This document shows positions 10,233 through 22,337 of a stretch of DNA of 64,000 nt, in pieces (the stretch's first letter is position 1; every line of letters begins with the position of its first letter). The stretch covers positions 2,480,001 through 2,544,000 of the forward strand of contig NC_050104.1 in the NCBI RefSeq assembly GCF_902167145.1. The letters are read 5' to 3'. Position numbers and translations under genes: made by a program. Under the pieces are notes generated by a model. That model did not search any database and was not told the DNA's origin. It saw only the letters and a program-made list of their open reading frames with translations. Source of the DNA: Zea mays (Eukaryota > Streptophyta > Magnoliopsida > Poales > Poaceae).

Positions 10233-12599
10233 ATGGATTCTAAGGGAAAGGGGATGGTGGTCAACGACAAGGAGAAGGAGTCCTTCCTCAACAAGCCAAG
10301 GGACGACAAGCCCACTGACTCTAGCTCGAGTCATAAGAAGAAGGACGGGAAGAAGAAGAGGCGCATCAAGAAGATCGTCTACTACGACAGCGACGAGTCT
10401 TTTTCTTCCCCAAGAGACAACGACTACGACGAGAAAAAGAAACCGGTTAACTCAAAATTTTCATTTGATTATTCTTGTATTCCTTATAATTCCAATGCTC
10501 ATTTGCTTTCCATTCCTCTTGGTAAACCTCCACACTTTGATGGAGAGGACTATGCTTTTTGGAGTCACAAAATGCGTAGTCACTTATTTTCTCTCCATCC
10601 TAGTATATGGGAAATAGTAGAAAATGGAATGCAATTCGACAGTACCGAAAACCCCGTGTTTATCAATGAGCAAATCCATAAGAATGCACAAGCTACCACT
10701 GTTGTGCTAGCATCCTTGTGCAGGGACGAGTACAACAAGGTGAGCGGCTTGGACAACGCCAAGCAAATATGGGACACCCTCAAGATATCGCATGAGGGGA
10801 ACGACGCCACCATGATCACCAAAATGGAGTTGGTGGAAGGTGAGCTAGGAAGGTTTGCCATGATCAGGGGAGAGGAGCCAACGCAAACGTACAACAGGCT
10901 CAAGACCCAGGTCAACAAGATCAGGAGCTATGGAAGCACGAGATAGACGGACCACGATGTCGTCCGACTTATGCTCAGGTCCTTCACTGTTATTGATCCT
11001 CATCTTGTGAACCTCATTCGTGAAAATCCCAGGTACACAAAGATGACTACCGAGGAGATTCTTGGGAAGTTTGTGAGCGGGAGGATGATGGTAAAGGAAG
11101 CGTGATACGTGGATGATGCTCTCAATGGCCCTCTACTCGTCTACGAGCCTCAACCCGTTGCTCTCAAAGCAACAAGCAGCAGGGAGGCGCTACCTAGCAA
11201 GGTGGCACAAGTTGAGGCGGCCAGGCTAAACGAGGATGAGATGGCCCTAATCATAAAGCGCTTCAAGACCGCATTGAAAGGACGCAAGGAGTACCCTAAC
11301 AAGAACAAAGCAAAGAGAAAGCGCTCCTGCTTCAAGTGTGGTAAGACTGGTCATTTTATAGCAAATTGTCCCGATAACTCTAGTGACCAGGAACAAGGAA
11401 AGGGCGGGAAGAAAGAGAAGAAAAAGAGCTATAGGAAGGCAAAGGGCGAGGCACACATTGGAAAGGAATGGGACTCGGACTGCTCATCTTCCGATTTCGA
11501 CGACGAAGGACTCGCTGCCTCAGCCTTCAACAAGTCCAATCTCTTCCCCAACGAACGCCACACCTGCCTCATGGCAAAGGAGAAAAAGGTAAACGTTCGT
11601 GAAACCCCTAAGTATACTACTTCAAGCGATGATGAATCTAGTGATGATGAAGTAGACTATACTGAATTATTTAAGGGTTTAGATAGATCAAAAGTAGATA
11701 AAATTAATGAGTTAATTGATGCTTTAAACAAAAAGGATAGACTTTTAGAAAAGCAAGAGGATATATTGTATGAAGAGCATGATAAACTTGTTAGTGCACA
11801 AAAGTCTCTTGTTTTAGAAACTAAAAGAAATGAATTGTTATCCTCTGAATTATCCGTGTGCCATGAATCAATCTCTTGTTTAAAGATTTTGAATGATGAT
11901 TTAAATAATAAGCTAGAAGTAGCTAATAAATCTAGTTCATGTGTAGAACATGTTGTAATTTGTAATAGATGTAAGGACTTTGATTTTAATGCTTGTAATG
12001 AACATCTCATTGCTATTATAAAATTGAATGATGAAGTGGCAAGTCTTAATGCTAAACTTAAGACTTGCAAAAGTGACTTTGATAAGTTAAAATTTGCTAG
12101 GGATGCCTACACGGTTGGTAGACACCCCTCAATTAAGGATGGGCTTGGCTTTCGGAAGGAAGCCAAGAACTTAACAAGCCAAAGGGCTCCCACTCTCAAC
12201 AAGGAGAAAGGGAAGGCCCCTATGGCTAGTAGCATTCAAAGGAATCATGCGTTCATTTATGATAGAAAATTTTCTAGGAATGCTCATTATAACAGGAGTT
12301 ATGATGATTATGATTCACATGCTATGATTGCTTCAAGTTATACTTTTGTGCATGGTAGAAGTAGGCCTAGGAAGGGAAATGTTATTCATCATGTGCCTAG
12401 GAAAATGCATAATGAATCTGCTACTGTTTTTTATGCCTGCAACACTGATTTTGTAGTTTCATGTAAAAATAAGAAAGTGGTTGCTAGGAAGTTGGGGGCC
12501 AAATGTAAGCGAGACAAGACATGCATTTGGGTCCCAAAGGATATTGTGACTAACCTTGTAGGACCCAACAAGAGTTGGGTACCTAAAACCCAAGCGTAA
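10233..12599 (+). pseudogene. Sirevirus gag, interrupted
   Basis: The frame starts at ATG 10233 (MDSKGKGMVV). The protein would form the virus-like particle. It has a lysine-rich N-terminus, a Copia gag core (HFDGEDYAFWSHKMRSHL, about residues 98-115), a zinc knuckle CFKCGKTGHFIANC at 11328-11369, and then a long acidic, coiled-coil-like tail that makes gag unusually long, as in Sireviruses. All of it lies in one frame but is broken by TAG at 10944, TGA at 11103 and TAA at 12597. Context suggests the first was TGG and the second CGA. The TAA at 12597 is close to the gag/protease boundary and may be either a mutation or a natural separator. The protein cannot be made full length. Confidence 0.85.
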
Positions 12600-14372
12600 A
12601 TTGTCTTGCAGGTTTATGCATCCGAGGGCTCAAGCTGGATTATCGACAGTGGATGCACAAACCACATGACGGGGGAGAAGAAGATGTTCACCTCCTACGT
12701 CAAGAACAAGGATTCCTAGGATACGATTATCTTTGGAGATGGGAACCAAGGCAAGGTCAAAGGCTTGGGCAAGATAGCCATCACAAATGAGCACTCTATC
12801 TCTAATGTATTTTTAGTAGAGTCGCTAGGCTATAATCTCCTGTCTGTTAGTCAATTATGCCACATGGGATACAATTGTTTGTTTACAAATGTTGATGTAT
12901 CTGTCATTAGAAGGAGTGATGGTTCATTAGCGTTTAAGGGTGTACTAGATGGCAAACTCTACTTAGTTGATTTTTCGAAAGAGGAGGCCGATCTAGATGC
13001 ATGCTTAATCGCTAAGACTAGTATGGGCTGGCTGTAGCATCGTCGTCTAGCACATGTTGGGATGAAGAACCTTCACAAACTTCTAAACGGAGATCATGTG
13101 TTAGGACTAACCAATGTATGCTTCGAAAAAGATAGACCTTGTGCAGCGTGTCAGGCAGGAAAACAAGTGGGAAGCACTCATCACAACAAAAATGTGATGA
13201 CGACATCAAGACCAGTGGAGCTACTACATATGGACCTCTTCGGACCCGTCGCCTACCTTAGCATCGGGGGAAGTAAGTATGGTCTTGTTGTTGTTGATGA
13301 TTTTTCCCGCTTCACTTGGGTATTCTTTTTACAGGATAAATCAGAAACCCAAGGGACCCTCAAGCGCTTTATAAGGCAAGCTCAAAACGAATTTGAGCTC
13401 AAAGTGAAAAAGATTAGAAGCGACAACGGGTCCGAGTTCAAGAATTTTCAAGTGGAGGAGTACCTTGAGGAGAAAGGAATCAAGCACGAGTTCTCCGCTC
13501 CCTACACACCATAGCAAAACGGTGTGGTAGAGAGGAAGAACAGGACGCTGCTTGGAGAATTCAAGACGCCCGAGCGGTTTTGGTCGGAAGCTGTGAACAC
13601 AGCTTGCCACGCCATAAACTGGCTCTACCTTCATCGCCTCCTCAAGAAGACCTTGTATGAACTTCTGACTGGTAACAAACCCAATGTCTCATACTTTCGT
13701 GTATTTGGGAGTAAATGTTACATTCTAGTGAAGAAAGGTAGAAACTCTAAATTTGCTCCCGAAGTTGTAGAAGGGTTTTTGCTAGGTTATGACTCAAATA
13801 CAAAGGCGTATAGAGTCTTCAACAAATCATCGGGTTTGGTTGAAGTCTCTAGCGACGTTGTATTTGATGAAACTAATGGCTCTCCAAGAGAGCAAGTTGA
13901 TCTTGATGATGTATATGAAGATGACGTTCCAACGGACGCAACTCGCACCATGACGATTGGAGACGTGCGACCACAGGAACAACAAGAGCAAGATCAACCT
14001 TCTTCTTCAACAATGGTGCACCCCCCAACTCAAGATGATGAACAGGTTCTTCAAGAGGAGGCGTGTGATCAATGGGGAGCACAAGAAGATCAAGTTATGG
14101 AGGAAGAAGCACCACGGGCCCCTCCAACTCAAGTCCGAGCAACGATTCAAAGGAATCATCCCGTCGACCAGATTCTAGGGGATATAAGCAAGGGAGTAAC
14201 TACTCGCTCAAGACTACCTAACTTTTGTGAGCATTACTCGTTTGTCTCTTCTATTGAGCCTTTTAGGGTAGAAGAGGCCTTGCAAGATCCGGACTGGGTG
14301 TTGGCCATGCAGGAAGAGCTCAACAACTTCAAGAGGAATGAAGTTTGGAGCCTAGTGCCACGTCCCAAGTAA
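12600..14372 (+). pseudogene. Sirevirus pol, protease and integrase part, interrupted
   Basis: The protease shows the catalytic triad region SWIIDSGCTNHM with DSG at 12645-12653. The integrase follows with its zinc-binding HRRLAHVGMKNLH...CAACQAGK and the DDE core: D in LLHMDLFGPV, D in RSDNGSEF, and E in QNGVVERKN. Integrase before RT is the Copia order. Stops at 12717 (TAG), 13035 (TAG), 13512 (TAG) and 14370 (TAA) lie in the same frame as gag. They replace expected Gln or Trp codons, one of them inside the conserved PQQNGVVER stretch. Between NRTLL and EFKTPERFW about seven residues are missing, an in-frame deletion near 13553. The integrase C-terminus has a long acidic linker before RT. 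Confidence 0.88.
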
Positions 14373-15788
14373 AACGTTGTGGGAACCAAGTGGGTGTTCC
14401 GCAACAAGCAAGACGAGCACGGGGTGGTAACAAGGAACAAGGCTCGACTTGTGGCAAAAGGTTATGCCCAAGTCGCAGGTTTGGATTTTGAGGAGACTTT
14501 TGCTCCTGTGGCTAGGCTAGAGTCTATTCGCATTTTGTTAGCCTATGCCGCTCACCACTCTTTCAGGTTGTTCCAAATGGATGTGAAGAGCGCTTTCCTC
14601 AACGGGCCAATCAAGGAGGAGGTGTATGTGGAGCAACCCCCTGGCTTTGAGGATGAACGGTACCCCGACCATGTGTGTAAGCTCTCTAAGGCGCTCTATG
14701 GACGTAAGCAAGCCCCAAGAGCATGGTATGAATGCCTTAGAAATTTTCTAATTGCTAATGCTTTCAAGGTTGGGAAAGCCGATCCAACTCTTTTCACTAA
14801 GACTTGTGATGGTGACCTATTTGTGTGCTAAATTTATGTTGATGACATAATATTTGGTTCTACTAACCAAAAGTCTTGTGAGCAGTTTAGCAGGGTGATG
14901 ACACAGAAATTTGAGATGTCGATGATGGGCGAGTTGAACTACTTCCTTGGGTTCCAAGTGAAGCAACTAAAGGACGACACCTTCATCTCCCAAACGAAGT
15001 ACACTCAAGATCTTCTCAAGCGGTTTGGGATGAAGGACGCCAAGCTCGTGAAGACACCAATGGGAACCGATGGACATATCGACCTTAACAAAGGAGGTAA
15101 GTCCGTTGATTAAAAGGCATACCGGTCTATGATAGGATCCTTGCTTTATTTATGTGCTAGTAGACCGGATATTATGCTTAGTGTATGCATGTGTGCTAGT
15201 TTTCAATCCGATCAAAGGGAGTGTCAACTTGTGGCCGTTAAGCGAATTCTTAGATATTTAGTTGCTACGCCTTGCTTCGGGATCTGGTATCCAAAGGGGT
15301 CTACCTTTGACTTGATTGGATATTCAGACTTCGATTATGCTGGATGCAAGGTTGATAGGAAGAGTACATCAGGGACGTACCAATTCCTAGGAAGGTCCCT
15401 GGTGTCTTGGAGTTCTAAGAAACAAACCTCCGTTGCCGTATCCACCGCTGAGGCCGAGTACGTTGACGCAGGACAGTGTTGCGCGCAACTACTTTGGATG
15501 AGGCCAACCCTCCGGGACTTTGGCTACAATTTGAGCAAAGTCCCACTCCTATGTGACAATGAGAGTGCAATTCGCATGGTAGATAATCCCGTTGAACACA
15601 GCCGCACTAAGCACATAGACATCCGGCATCACTTCCTGAGAGACCACCAGCAAAAGGGAGATATCGAAGTGTTCTATATTAGCACCGAGAACCAGCTAGC
15701 CGATATCTTTACCAAGCCTTTAGATGAGAAAACCTTTTGCAGGCTGCGTAGTGAGCTAAATGTCTTAGATTCGCGTAACTTGGATTGA
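14373..15788 (+). pseudogene. Sirevirus pol, reverse transcriptase and RNase H part, interrupted
   Basis: RT would copy the element RNA into cDNA. It begins [14 protein letters not shown] and shows [30 protein letters not shown] and the catalytic IYVDDIIFGS just after 14832. RNase H follows with GYSDFDYAGC, STAEAEYVDAGQ and CDNESAI, ending at TGA 15786. Stops at 14829 (TAA, directly before the YVDD box) and 15111 (TAA) are in frame and look like former CAA codons. The catalytic residues themselves remain readable, so this copy decayed by point change rather than rearrangement. Confidence 0.9.
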
Positions 15789-16542
15789 TTTATAGCATAC
15801 ATGTGTTTTATGCCATTGATCAAGTTACTTAATGCATTTATGAGATTTATTGGTTATTTATGGTGCTCAAGTTGTGCAAGGGATCCCCGGACCTTACAAG
15901 TCCATGTGTGAATGATGCACATATTTAGGGGGAGAAGTGCTACAACTTGACTCTTTGAGACTAACATTTGTGTTGAGTTTACTTAATGTAGCCTCAAAGG
16001 TGAATTGAAAGGGAAGTGTGAACTTGTACCATGCAAAGACTTCCACTGCACTCCGGTATTAACTCCAAGTTCATATCTACGCTCTTATTGCCTTTTTGCT
16101 CCTAATTGACAATTTTGGTAAGGCAATGGGGTTCAGGGGCCAAGAATGATCCTGTTTTGGTGCTTAATGCCAAAGGGGGAGAAATTAAGGCCAAAGCAAA
16201 TGGATCAGCTACCACTTAAGAATTTTGAAAATAGTAGAGTTAGAACTTTTGATTTGTCAAAATACTCTTATTTTGGTCTCTTCTGGGGAGAATGTTTGAT
16301 TATGGGAAAAAGGGGGAGTTTTTGGCTCTTAATCATTTTTACTCTTGGATTATCTTTCTTTATGCCCAAACAAGTGTGTTTGACTTAGAGATAGGAAAAT
16401 GATTTTGATTTGCAAAAACAAACCAAGTGGTGGCAAAGAACGATCCAAATATGCCAAATCTTGTCAAAGACTATTTTTGTTCTCAATTGCATTGATGTTG
16501 CACTTCTATTTGTTGCTTTTTGATGTGTTGGCATAAATCACT
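15789..16542 (+). other. Sirevirus 3' non-coding region with repeated polypurine tracts
   Basis: No env-like frame is open here. Three purine tracts resembling the true polypurine tract occur at 15927-15937 (AGGGGGAGAAG), 16172-16184 (AAAGGGGGAGAAA) and 16307-16318 (AAAAAGGGGGAG). Multiple upstream polypurine copies are reported as a Sirevirus hallmark. Confidence 0.75.
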
Positions 16543-16556
16543 AAAAAGGGGGAGAT
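16543..16556 (+). other. Polypurine tract of the Sirevirus
   Basis: AAAAAGGGGGAGAT abuts the 3' LTR start TGAAAGGG at 16557. Confidence 0.85.
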
Positions 16557-17824
16557 TGAAAGGGAAATGTGCCCTTGGGCCATTTCTAGTATACTTTGGT
16601 GATTAAGTGTCCAACACATATTAATTGGGTTATTATATGCCAAATGATGAATGAAGTGCAAATCAACAAGAAGGTATGTTTCTAGACTTAGTACATTTGT
16701 TTTGGGTACTAATGAAGTTACCTAAGTGCTAGAAACAGGAAAAGAAAAAGATTGGAAGAGAGTGCCTGTGTGCAGCCAAGACTCAGCACAGTCTGGCACA
16801 ACGGACTGTCCGGTGGTGCACCGGACAGTGTCCGGTGGTGCACCGGGCAGTGTCCGGTGCGCCAGGCTGGTCTCCGGCGAACTGGCCACTCTTGGGAAAC
16901 TTTAGCGGCGTATGGCTATAATTCACCGGACTGTCCGGTGGTGCACCGGACTGTCCGGTGAGCCAACGGCCGCCAACGCAACGGTCGGCCGCCAAATCCG
17001 CGGGCGACGCGTGGCCCGCTCCAACGGTCGATAGGGGGCACCGGACTGTCCGGTGTGCAACGGACAGTGTCTGGTGCGCCAACCAGCCCGAAGTTGCAAC
17101 GGTCGGCTGCGCCAGGAATGGAAGGAAATCGCGCATCGGACATGAACAGTGGTTGTTCGGTGGCACACCGGACTGTCCGGTGTGCCACCCGATAGAAGGC
17201 AAGATTGGCCTTCCAAGAATGCCTCCAACGGCTCCTAGCTGCCTTGGGGCTATAAAAGGGACCCCTAGGCGCATGGAGGAGTTACCCCAAGCATACTTTG
17301 AGCATTCTAAGTCCCACACTTCGTCTCCGCGCACTTGATTGACTTTGTTAGTGATTTGAGCTCTGTTCTAGTAGTGAACTCGTTGTGCTTCATTCGAGCT
17401 CAAGTCTTGGCTTGTGTGTGTGCGTATTGCTGCGGATTTGTGTGTGTTACTTCCCACCCTTACTCTTGTGCTTTCACCGTGATCTTTATTGTAAGGGCGA
17501 GAGACTCCAACTTGTGGAGATTCCTCACGAACGGGAAAAGTGATAAGCAAAGAAAAGTCGTGGTATTCAAGTTGATCATTGGATCACTTGAAAGGGGTTG
17601 AGTGCAACCCTCGTCCATTGGGACACCACAACATGGAGGTAGGCAAGTGTTATACTTGCCGAACCACGGGATAAACCCGCGTGTCTTTTGTGATTGTTTT
17701 TCCTTGATACTTGTGTTCGCAAAAGCTCGCTACTTAGCCATACTAACACTTAACCAAGTTTTGTGGCTATTAGTTGTTGAATTTTTACAGGATCACCTAT
17801 TCACCCCCCCTCTAGGTGCTCTCA
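16557..17824 (+). repeat. Sirevirus 3' LTR
   Basis: This 1,268 bp LTR is uninterrupted. Relative to the 5' LTR it has extra palindrome units near 16831-16858 and 17040-17072 and scattered substitutions. It has a TATA box at 17250 and ends at GCTCTCA before the TSD GAGGT. Confidence 0.92.
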
Positions 17825-17884
17825 GAGGTCCCCTCCTGGGTGTACCGCGTCGCGCTCTTCTTCATGGTGTGCGTCCTCTTCCGG
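17825..17884 (+). pseudogene. DUF3537 membrane-protein fragment, second part
   Basis: Joined to 391-614 across the Sirevirus (removing one GAGGT copy) the frame continues VPSWVYRVALFFMVCVLFR. This matches the family pattern of a hydrophobic segment followed by VLFR. Homology then stops abruptly and unrelated sequence begins, which marks a capture or deletion junction rather than an exon end with a splice donor. Confidence 0.55.
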
Positions 17885-18087
17885 ATGTATCCATCAACTC
17901 GCCCACCAAGTGCTCGACAGAACACCTGGCCAACATCTCGCCCACAAGTGAGGACCGCGCACTGCAGCGGAGGCTCCTCGAGTTTCTCGCCGTGCGACCT
18001 GAGTGGCGGAGGACCGCTGGATATGAAGACCGGTCGACATTGCACTATTTCCATGGCGCCCTCTACAGAAAGGATGGAATTGAGCAA
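17885..18087 (+). other. Unassigned GC-rich segment between the DUF3537 and EHD fragments
   Basis: This ~200 bp stretch is open in one frame (SPTSEDRALQRRLLEFLAV and onward) but matches nothing I recognise. It may be a further captured fragment or 5' sequence of the EHD piece. Confidence 0.4.
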
Positions 18088-18749
18088 GCAGCGCAAGCCG
18101 ATGCCGCCAGCTTCTTCGCCATGTCCACGCTTTCACGCGCTGATCTCAAGCAGGTATGGGCGATCGCGGATGCTAAGCAGCAAGGGTACCTCGGATCCGC
18201 TGAGTTCGTCACAGCAATGCAGCTCATGTCTCTGGCCCAAGCAGGGAACGAGATCACACAAGACATTCTGAAATGTGAAGACCTGAGCACCTTGTATCCT
18301 CCTGTGATGGAAGGTGTTGATGAGCTACTGGGTAGCTCCAAGGCGGTTGTGAAGAGAGTTCACCCAGATGACAATGGCACCACTTAGGCCCAAGCACCTT
18401 CCATATATCACTGGTTTGGTTCAAAATCAGCACAGAAGGTGCAGATGCCTCTGAATGTTGTTACCTCTGTAATTGATGGCTTCAAAGATTCTATGTTGAA
18501 AAACTGAAGCCTTTGGAAGTCGCCTACAGATATAATGATTTTGCTCACCCATTATTGACAAACAGTGATTTTGAAGCAAAGCCAATGGTTATGCTCTTGG
18601 GTCAGTATTCAACAGGAAAAACAACATTCATTAAGCATCTGTTAAAGACAAGCTACCCAGGAGCTCACGTTGGACCAGAACCAACAACTGATAGATTCAT
18701 AGTTGTCATGTCAGGATCTGATGGAAGGGGCATTCCTGGCAATACTATT
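18088..18749 (+). pseudogene. EHD (EH-domain ATPase) fragment
   Basis: The piece covers the second EF-hand half of an N-terminal EH domain (FFAMSTLSRADLKQVWAIAD, then GYLGSAEFVTAMQLMSLAQAG), the linker, and the start of the dynamin-like ATPase with the P-loop GQYSTGKTTF and the EPTTDRFIVVMSG region. Plant EHD proteins are membrane-remodelling ATPases in endocytic recycling. A TAG at 18385-18387 breaks the linker. A 1 bp deletion near 18490 shifts the frame, which resumes as KLKPLEVAYRYNDF. The fragment stops at GIPGNTI, before the DxxG motif, so no ATPase could form. No intron is present across about 220 codons although plant EHD genes are rich in introns, which suggests a cDNA-derived copy. 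Confidence 0.8.
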
Positions 18750-18969
18750 GTTGTTCTATTGCGCTATGCAAATGATGTTCATGAGGCTCCTGATGTGTTG
18801 GTGGGAATGACTAATCAGTGTTTAGTAATATTACGACTATTATCTGCTACTGAGGTTGACACAGGACCTTGGCCGCCCCCTCTTGAGAACAAGTACACAT
18901 GGCCCAATGACACCATGACGCCATATTGCAGTTTAGATCTATCATTCGGTTATGGTTAGGAAGATGTGA
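18750..18969 (+). pseudogene. Unidentified coding-like segment fused to the EHD fragment
   Basis: Right after GIPGNTI the same frame stays open for about 70 codons (LRYANDVHEAPDVLVGMTN, then PWPPPLENKYTWPND) to TAG at 18957. This is not EHD sequence. I do not recognise it; base composition and an open frame suggest a fragment of another gene joined without a splice site. It is cut by the solo LTR insertion at 18975, and 22319-22337 continues it. Confidence 0.4.
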
Positions 18970-18974
18970 AGCAA

Positions 18975-21900
18975 TGTAATACCCAATTTGTAGATATAAT
19001 ATAAAAGGAGAAAAGTTATTTTCCTTTATCTATATGTGTGTGTTGTATCTACTTACTATCACAAGTGAACACCTAATTTAAAAACAAAGGATTAATAAAA
19101 GCCATTAAATTGTGCATCATGCTGGAATTTAATTGTTTGTGCATTTAATAATAAATAAAATATTAATAAGGTTACATTAATGATGTGAATTGAAGATTAA
19201 AACCTAATTCAAATCTTAGAATTTGGGAATAAAAATGTAAAGAAAGAAATATTATTCAATATAAAATAATATTAAAATTGAATAACTTCACCACATGATG
19301 GTGTGACTAAATTGCATAGTTAACATGAACTTGAATTTGCACTTAAGTGGAATTCAAAATTTAAATTCAAATGAATTAGGAATAAAGAAGAAATCAGGAA
19401 AAAAAACAAAAAAGAAATAAACCCTGCGGTTGGGCCCAAACCCACTCTCCTCGGCCCAATTACCGTATGCCGCCACCAGCCCACCTGCGTGCGCTTACCT
19501 ACTCTGCGCTGTGGGTCCCGTTGGCCAGGACTATCTCTATTCCCGTCGTTAACTCTGGACCGAAGCTTGCGGCAACGAAACTCCATGGATTTCGCGTACC
19601 TCGCACCAACCTGGGGACTCCTCCCTATAGATCGGGTCCCGATGCTCCACCTCCGTCCGCGCCAACTGGAAGCCGCCGCGGATACCTCGGGGAGCAGAGA
19701 TCCTCGCCGGAGAGGGAGAATCAGGTGGAGAGGGAGAGTGGATCCGCCATGACCCCGGCACCGCGCGTCCTCTGGTGCACAGTCGCCTCTGTTGCCGCCA
19801 CCGCGGGGCTCTACTGGCGGCCATCATTGTCCTCCGCGCCCGCCATCGTTTGGCTGCTACTGGGGGTCGTGGATGCGTCCATGTGCGATTACGAGGAGGG
19901 CATGCGCGCCTGCTTCGATGCCGTGGTGGCCGCCGCGAACTCGGAGTGCCTGTGCTGCTGCTTGGGCCTCGGTTTGGGAGCATCAGGGGCCGCCGCGGTG
20001 CGAAGCTTTTGGTGGGCGGTCTTGGGGAACCGCAGGTGATACCCACGCGTTGTTGGGGTGGTTCTCGGCGAAGTGTTTTCCCCAGTGGCGCGTCAATTGC
20101 TCACCGGAGATGGGCGTGTGGACAGATCCGCACCACGCCGTGGCCAAAGTCCTCCGCGCCATTAATCCGGGGTAAGGAAGCTCTCACCATGTTCACCCTC
20201 TTCCCCTCTATGTGAACCAGACGTCGGTAGAATAGGGGGCACACTGGGTGGGGAACAAGTGTAGCTCCGGCGGCACTGTCGCCGTGCGGAGACCGCGGCT
20301 CGCCATAACTCGCCTGGGATAGAAGAAACGCCCTGCGTCGTTGGATCCCGGATGCACGTGTGAGATTAAAACCAGGAATACCCCTTCGACCTATTAAATC
20401 CTAGCCACGCATCTGGGGAATGAATGGTCTTGATTAGCCACTGAAACATACCGGTTTGGGGTGTATTCGTGTCCGTTGATCATAGATGCAATGGTCCCGA
20501 GCGCCCCATGTCACAAGGTCGTGGTCAGTTTTGTAAAGAGCCCCTGGAATATCTGTTAATAAACCCGCGGTCCAGGGTAGGCGCAGTCTGAGTCTTGAGA
20601 TTATTGCACCGAGACCCCTGCATTTCTCTGTTTTTATGCGCTCAGTCCAGAAGTCAGTAAAAAGGGATAAATGATTAAGGAAAATGATTTTTAGTATGAA
20701 ATTAATTACAGAAACTTGTAAAATTCCTAGAAAATTCATTTGAAGTCCAAATTGACCCATTCCAGTTTCTAAAATTTTGTAATTTCATTCTGTATCCTTT
20801 AGAGTCTCTGTTTTGTCATGACAACAGTAATAAAAATAATTTCTCATTTAATCCTATTCCAAGCATATAAAACATTTGAAAATTCATAACTTAAAATCTA
20901 TAACTCCAAAATTTATGGTTCCTGTTCCTAGGATTTCATTTTAATGTGTAGATTATTACTGTGTATTTTGTTTACATGTTTGGTGTGATGTTAATTTTCT
21001 TTATATATTGTGCTTGTTTGTATTGTGGCGAGTAGACGAACCTGTGACTGAGGATTCTGGTGACCAACAGATAGAAGTAGCTGAGCAGGAGCTCATTGAA
21101 GGCAAGTTGTGCCCTTGACCACTTTTTACCCAATAATGTTCTTTAATACCATTTATTCATGCATAGGTTAATTTTGATGGGACCCGATAGGTCACCCTAG
21201 ATTGTTTATCTCATTACGTTGTTTACCCCTGAATCACTTGGGTAGTTTTGCTATTGCTTTACATGGTTTTGGGATAATCATTTATTATATCTATGTTCCA
21301 ATCTTTTGTTATTCCATTTATGTTCATGTCAAGATCATTAATGTTAATTGGAACATAGAGTTTAACTTGAGAAACACGTGCCACCACAAGGGTTTAATGG
21401 GACACCCTTAGCTGACTAATTAGGAAAGCTAGTGTAAGACTACCTTACCCGAAAGGGGCAAGGGCAGTAGGGGAGTGGTCAGTGTAGGGAGGTCCTTGGT
21501 TGATTTTGCTGCGATGGCGGTCAGGCAAGAACCCTGCATTGGAGCTTCCTATAAACTATAGCGGGTTTTCGGAAGCTATTGGAACTTTGTAAAGGCCTCG
21601 TAGTGTTGCCCTGCCGCGCTTCCTAGGTAGAGGTGTATGGGAGTCGCGACCCCTTGGCAGATGGGTAACATGACTTGTGGGTAAAGGGTACAACCTCTGC
21701 AGAGTGTAAAACTGCTATACTAGCCGAGCTCACGGTCATGAGTAGCTCAGGACTCTCTGATGATTAAATTATGGAACTTAAATTCAATTTTGTCATTTGC
21801 ATATGCATGGGTTTATTATTAACTTTGTTTTATTATTTTATTAAGGTTTGGTATTTACTTACATCTAGTAATTGCTAATAAAAGTTTGACCAACATTAAA

Positions 21901-22313
21901 AGCAATGTTCAGCTTTAACCATTCTCTTTGATAAGCCTTACACTCCATGAGCTCCCTCCCACCTTTGGTGAGTTCATGTCACATTATTCCCCACAACTTG
22001 TTGAGCGATGATCATGTGTGAGCTCACCCTTGCTGTCTCACACCCCCCCACAGGAGAAGAACGGTGGTTCAGGAGGAGCCACAAGGCGAGGAGTATGATC
22101 TGATCTAGGTGGCGTTTCTCAGTTGACATTGGCGCCAACGATCCTTAGTTCGTTTTATATTTATTCTTTTATTTTGTAATAAGTCTTCCGCTATGTAATA
22201 AATACTCTGATTATTGTGACATTTATCTCTATACACTCTGTTATTATATATGTTGTCTTCTTGGCGCATGTATGAGATGCACCTAGCTTTGTTCCTTAAA
22301 GCCGGGTGTGACA
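18975..22313 (+). repeat. Solo LTR of the large-LTR family (3.3 kb)
   Basis: The sequence starts TGTAATACCC, ends GGGTGTGACA and is flanked by AGCAA (18970-18974 and 22314-22318). It shares the layout of the LTRs at 656-8994 (in reverse) and 44840-61309: AT-rich start, GC-rich block (about 19430-20430), the ACACGTG...GGGTTTAATGGGAC region and the ending around CTCACACCCCCCCACAGG. There is no primer site, interior or second LTR, and the target duplication is intact. That is the expected product of recombination between the two LTRs of a full element. Confidence 0.88.
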
Positions 22314-22337
22314 AGCAAATACCACCATGGCCTCCAC

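Larger units (their letters stand above)
615..17824 (+). mobile_element. Sirevirus-type Copia LTR retrotransposon (Opie/Ji-like), defective, carrying a nested element
   Basis: The element starts TGAAAGGGAAATG, ends GGTGCTCTCA and is flanked by the 5 bp duplication GAGGT (610-614 and 17825-17829). Without the nested 8.3 kb insertion (656-8994 plus its TSD) the 5' LTR is about 1.22 kb and the 3' LTR 1.27 kb; the interior is 6.4 kb. The order is PBS, gag, protease, integrase, RT, RNase H, which is Copia order. Sirevirus traits are the long gag, CACCGGACTGTCCGGTG-type palindromes in the LTR and several copies of the polypurine tract upstream of the 3' LTR. Gag and pol share one frame from 10233 to 15788 but carry nine nonsense codons and an in-frame deletion, so the copy cannot move by itself. 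The family name Opie/Ji is from recognition of the LTR start and needs a library match. Confidence 0.9.

Noticed and set aside
17816..18271. A 151-codon frame overlapping the EHD fragment
   Set aside because: The EHD frame is the one with recognisable residues; the other is a shifted shadow.
18975..22313. A full retrotransposon with an interior
   Set aside because: No primer site, polypurine tract or second LTR; ends and target duplication fit a solo LTR.
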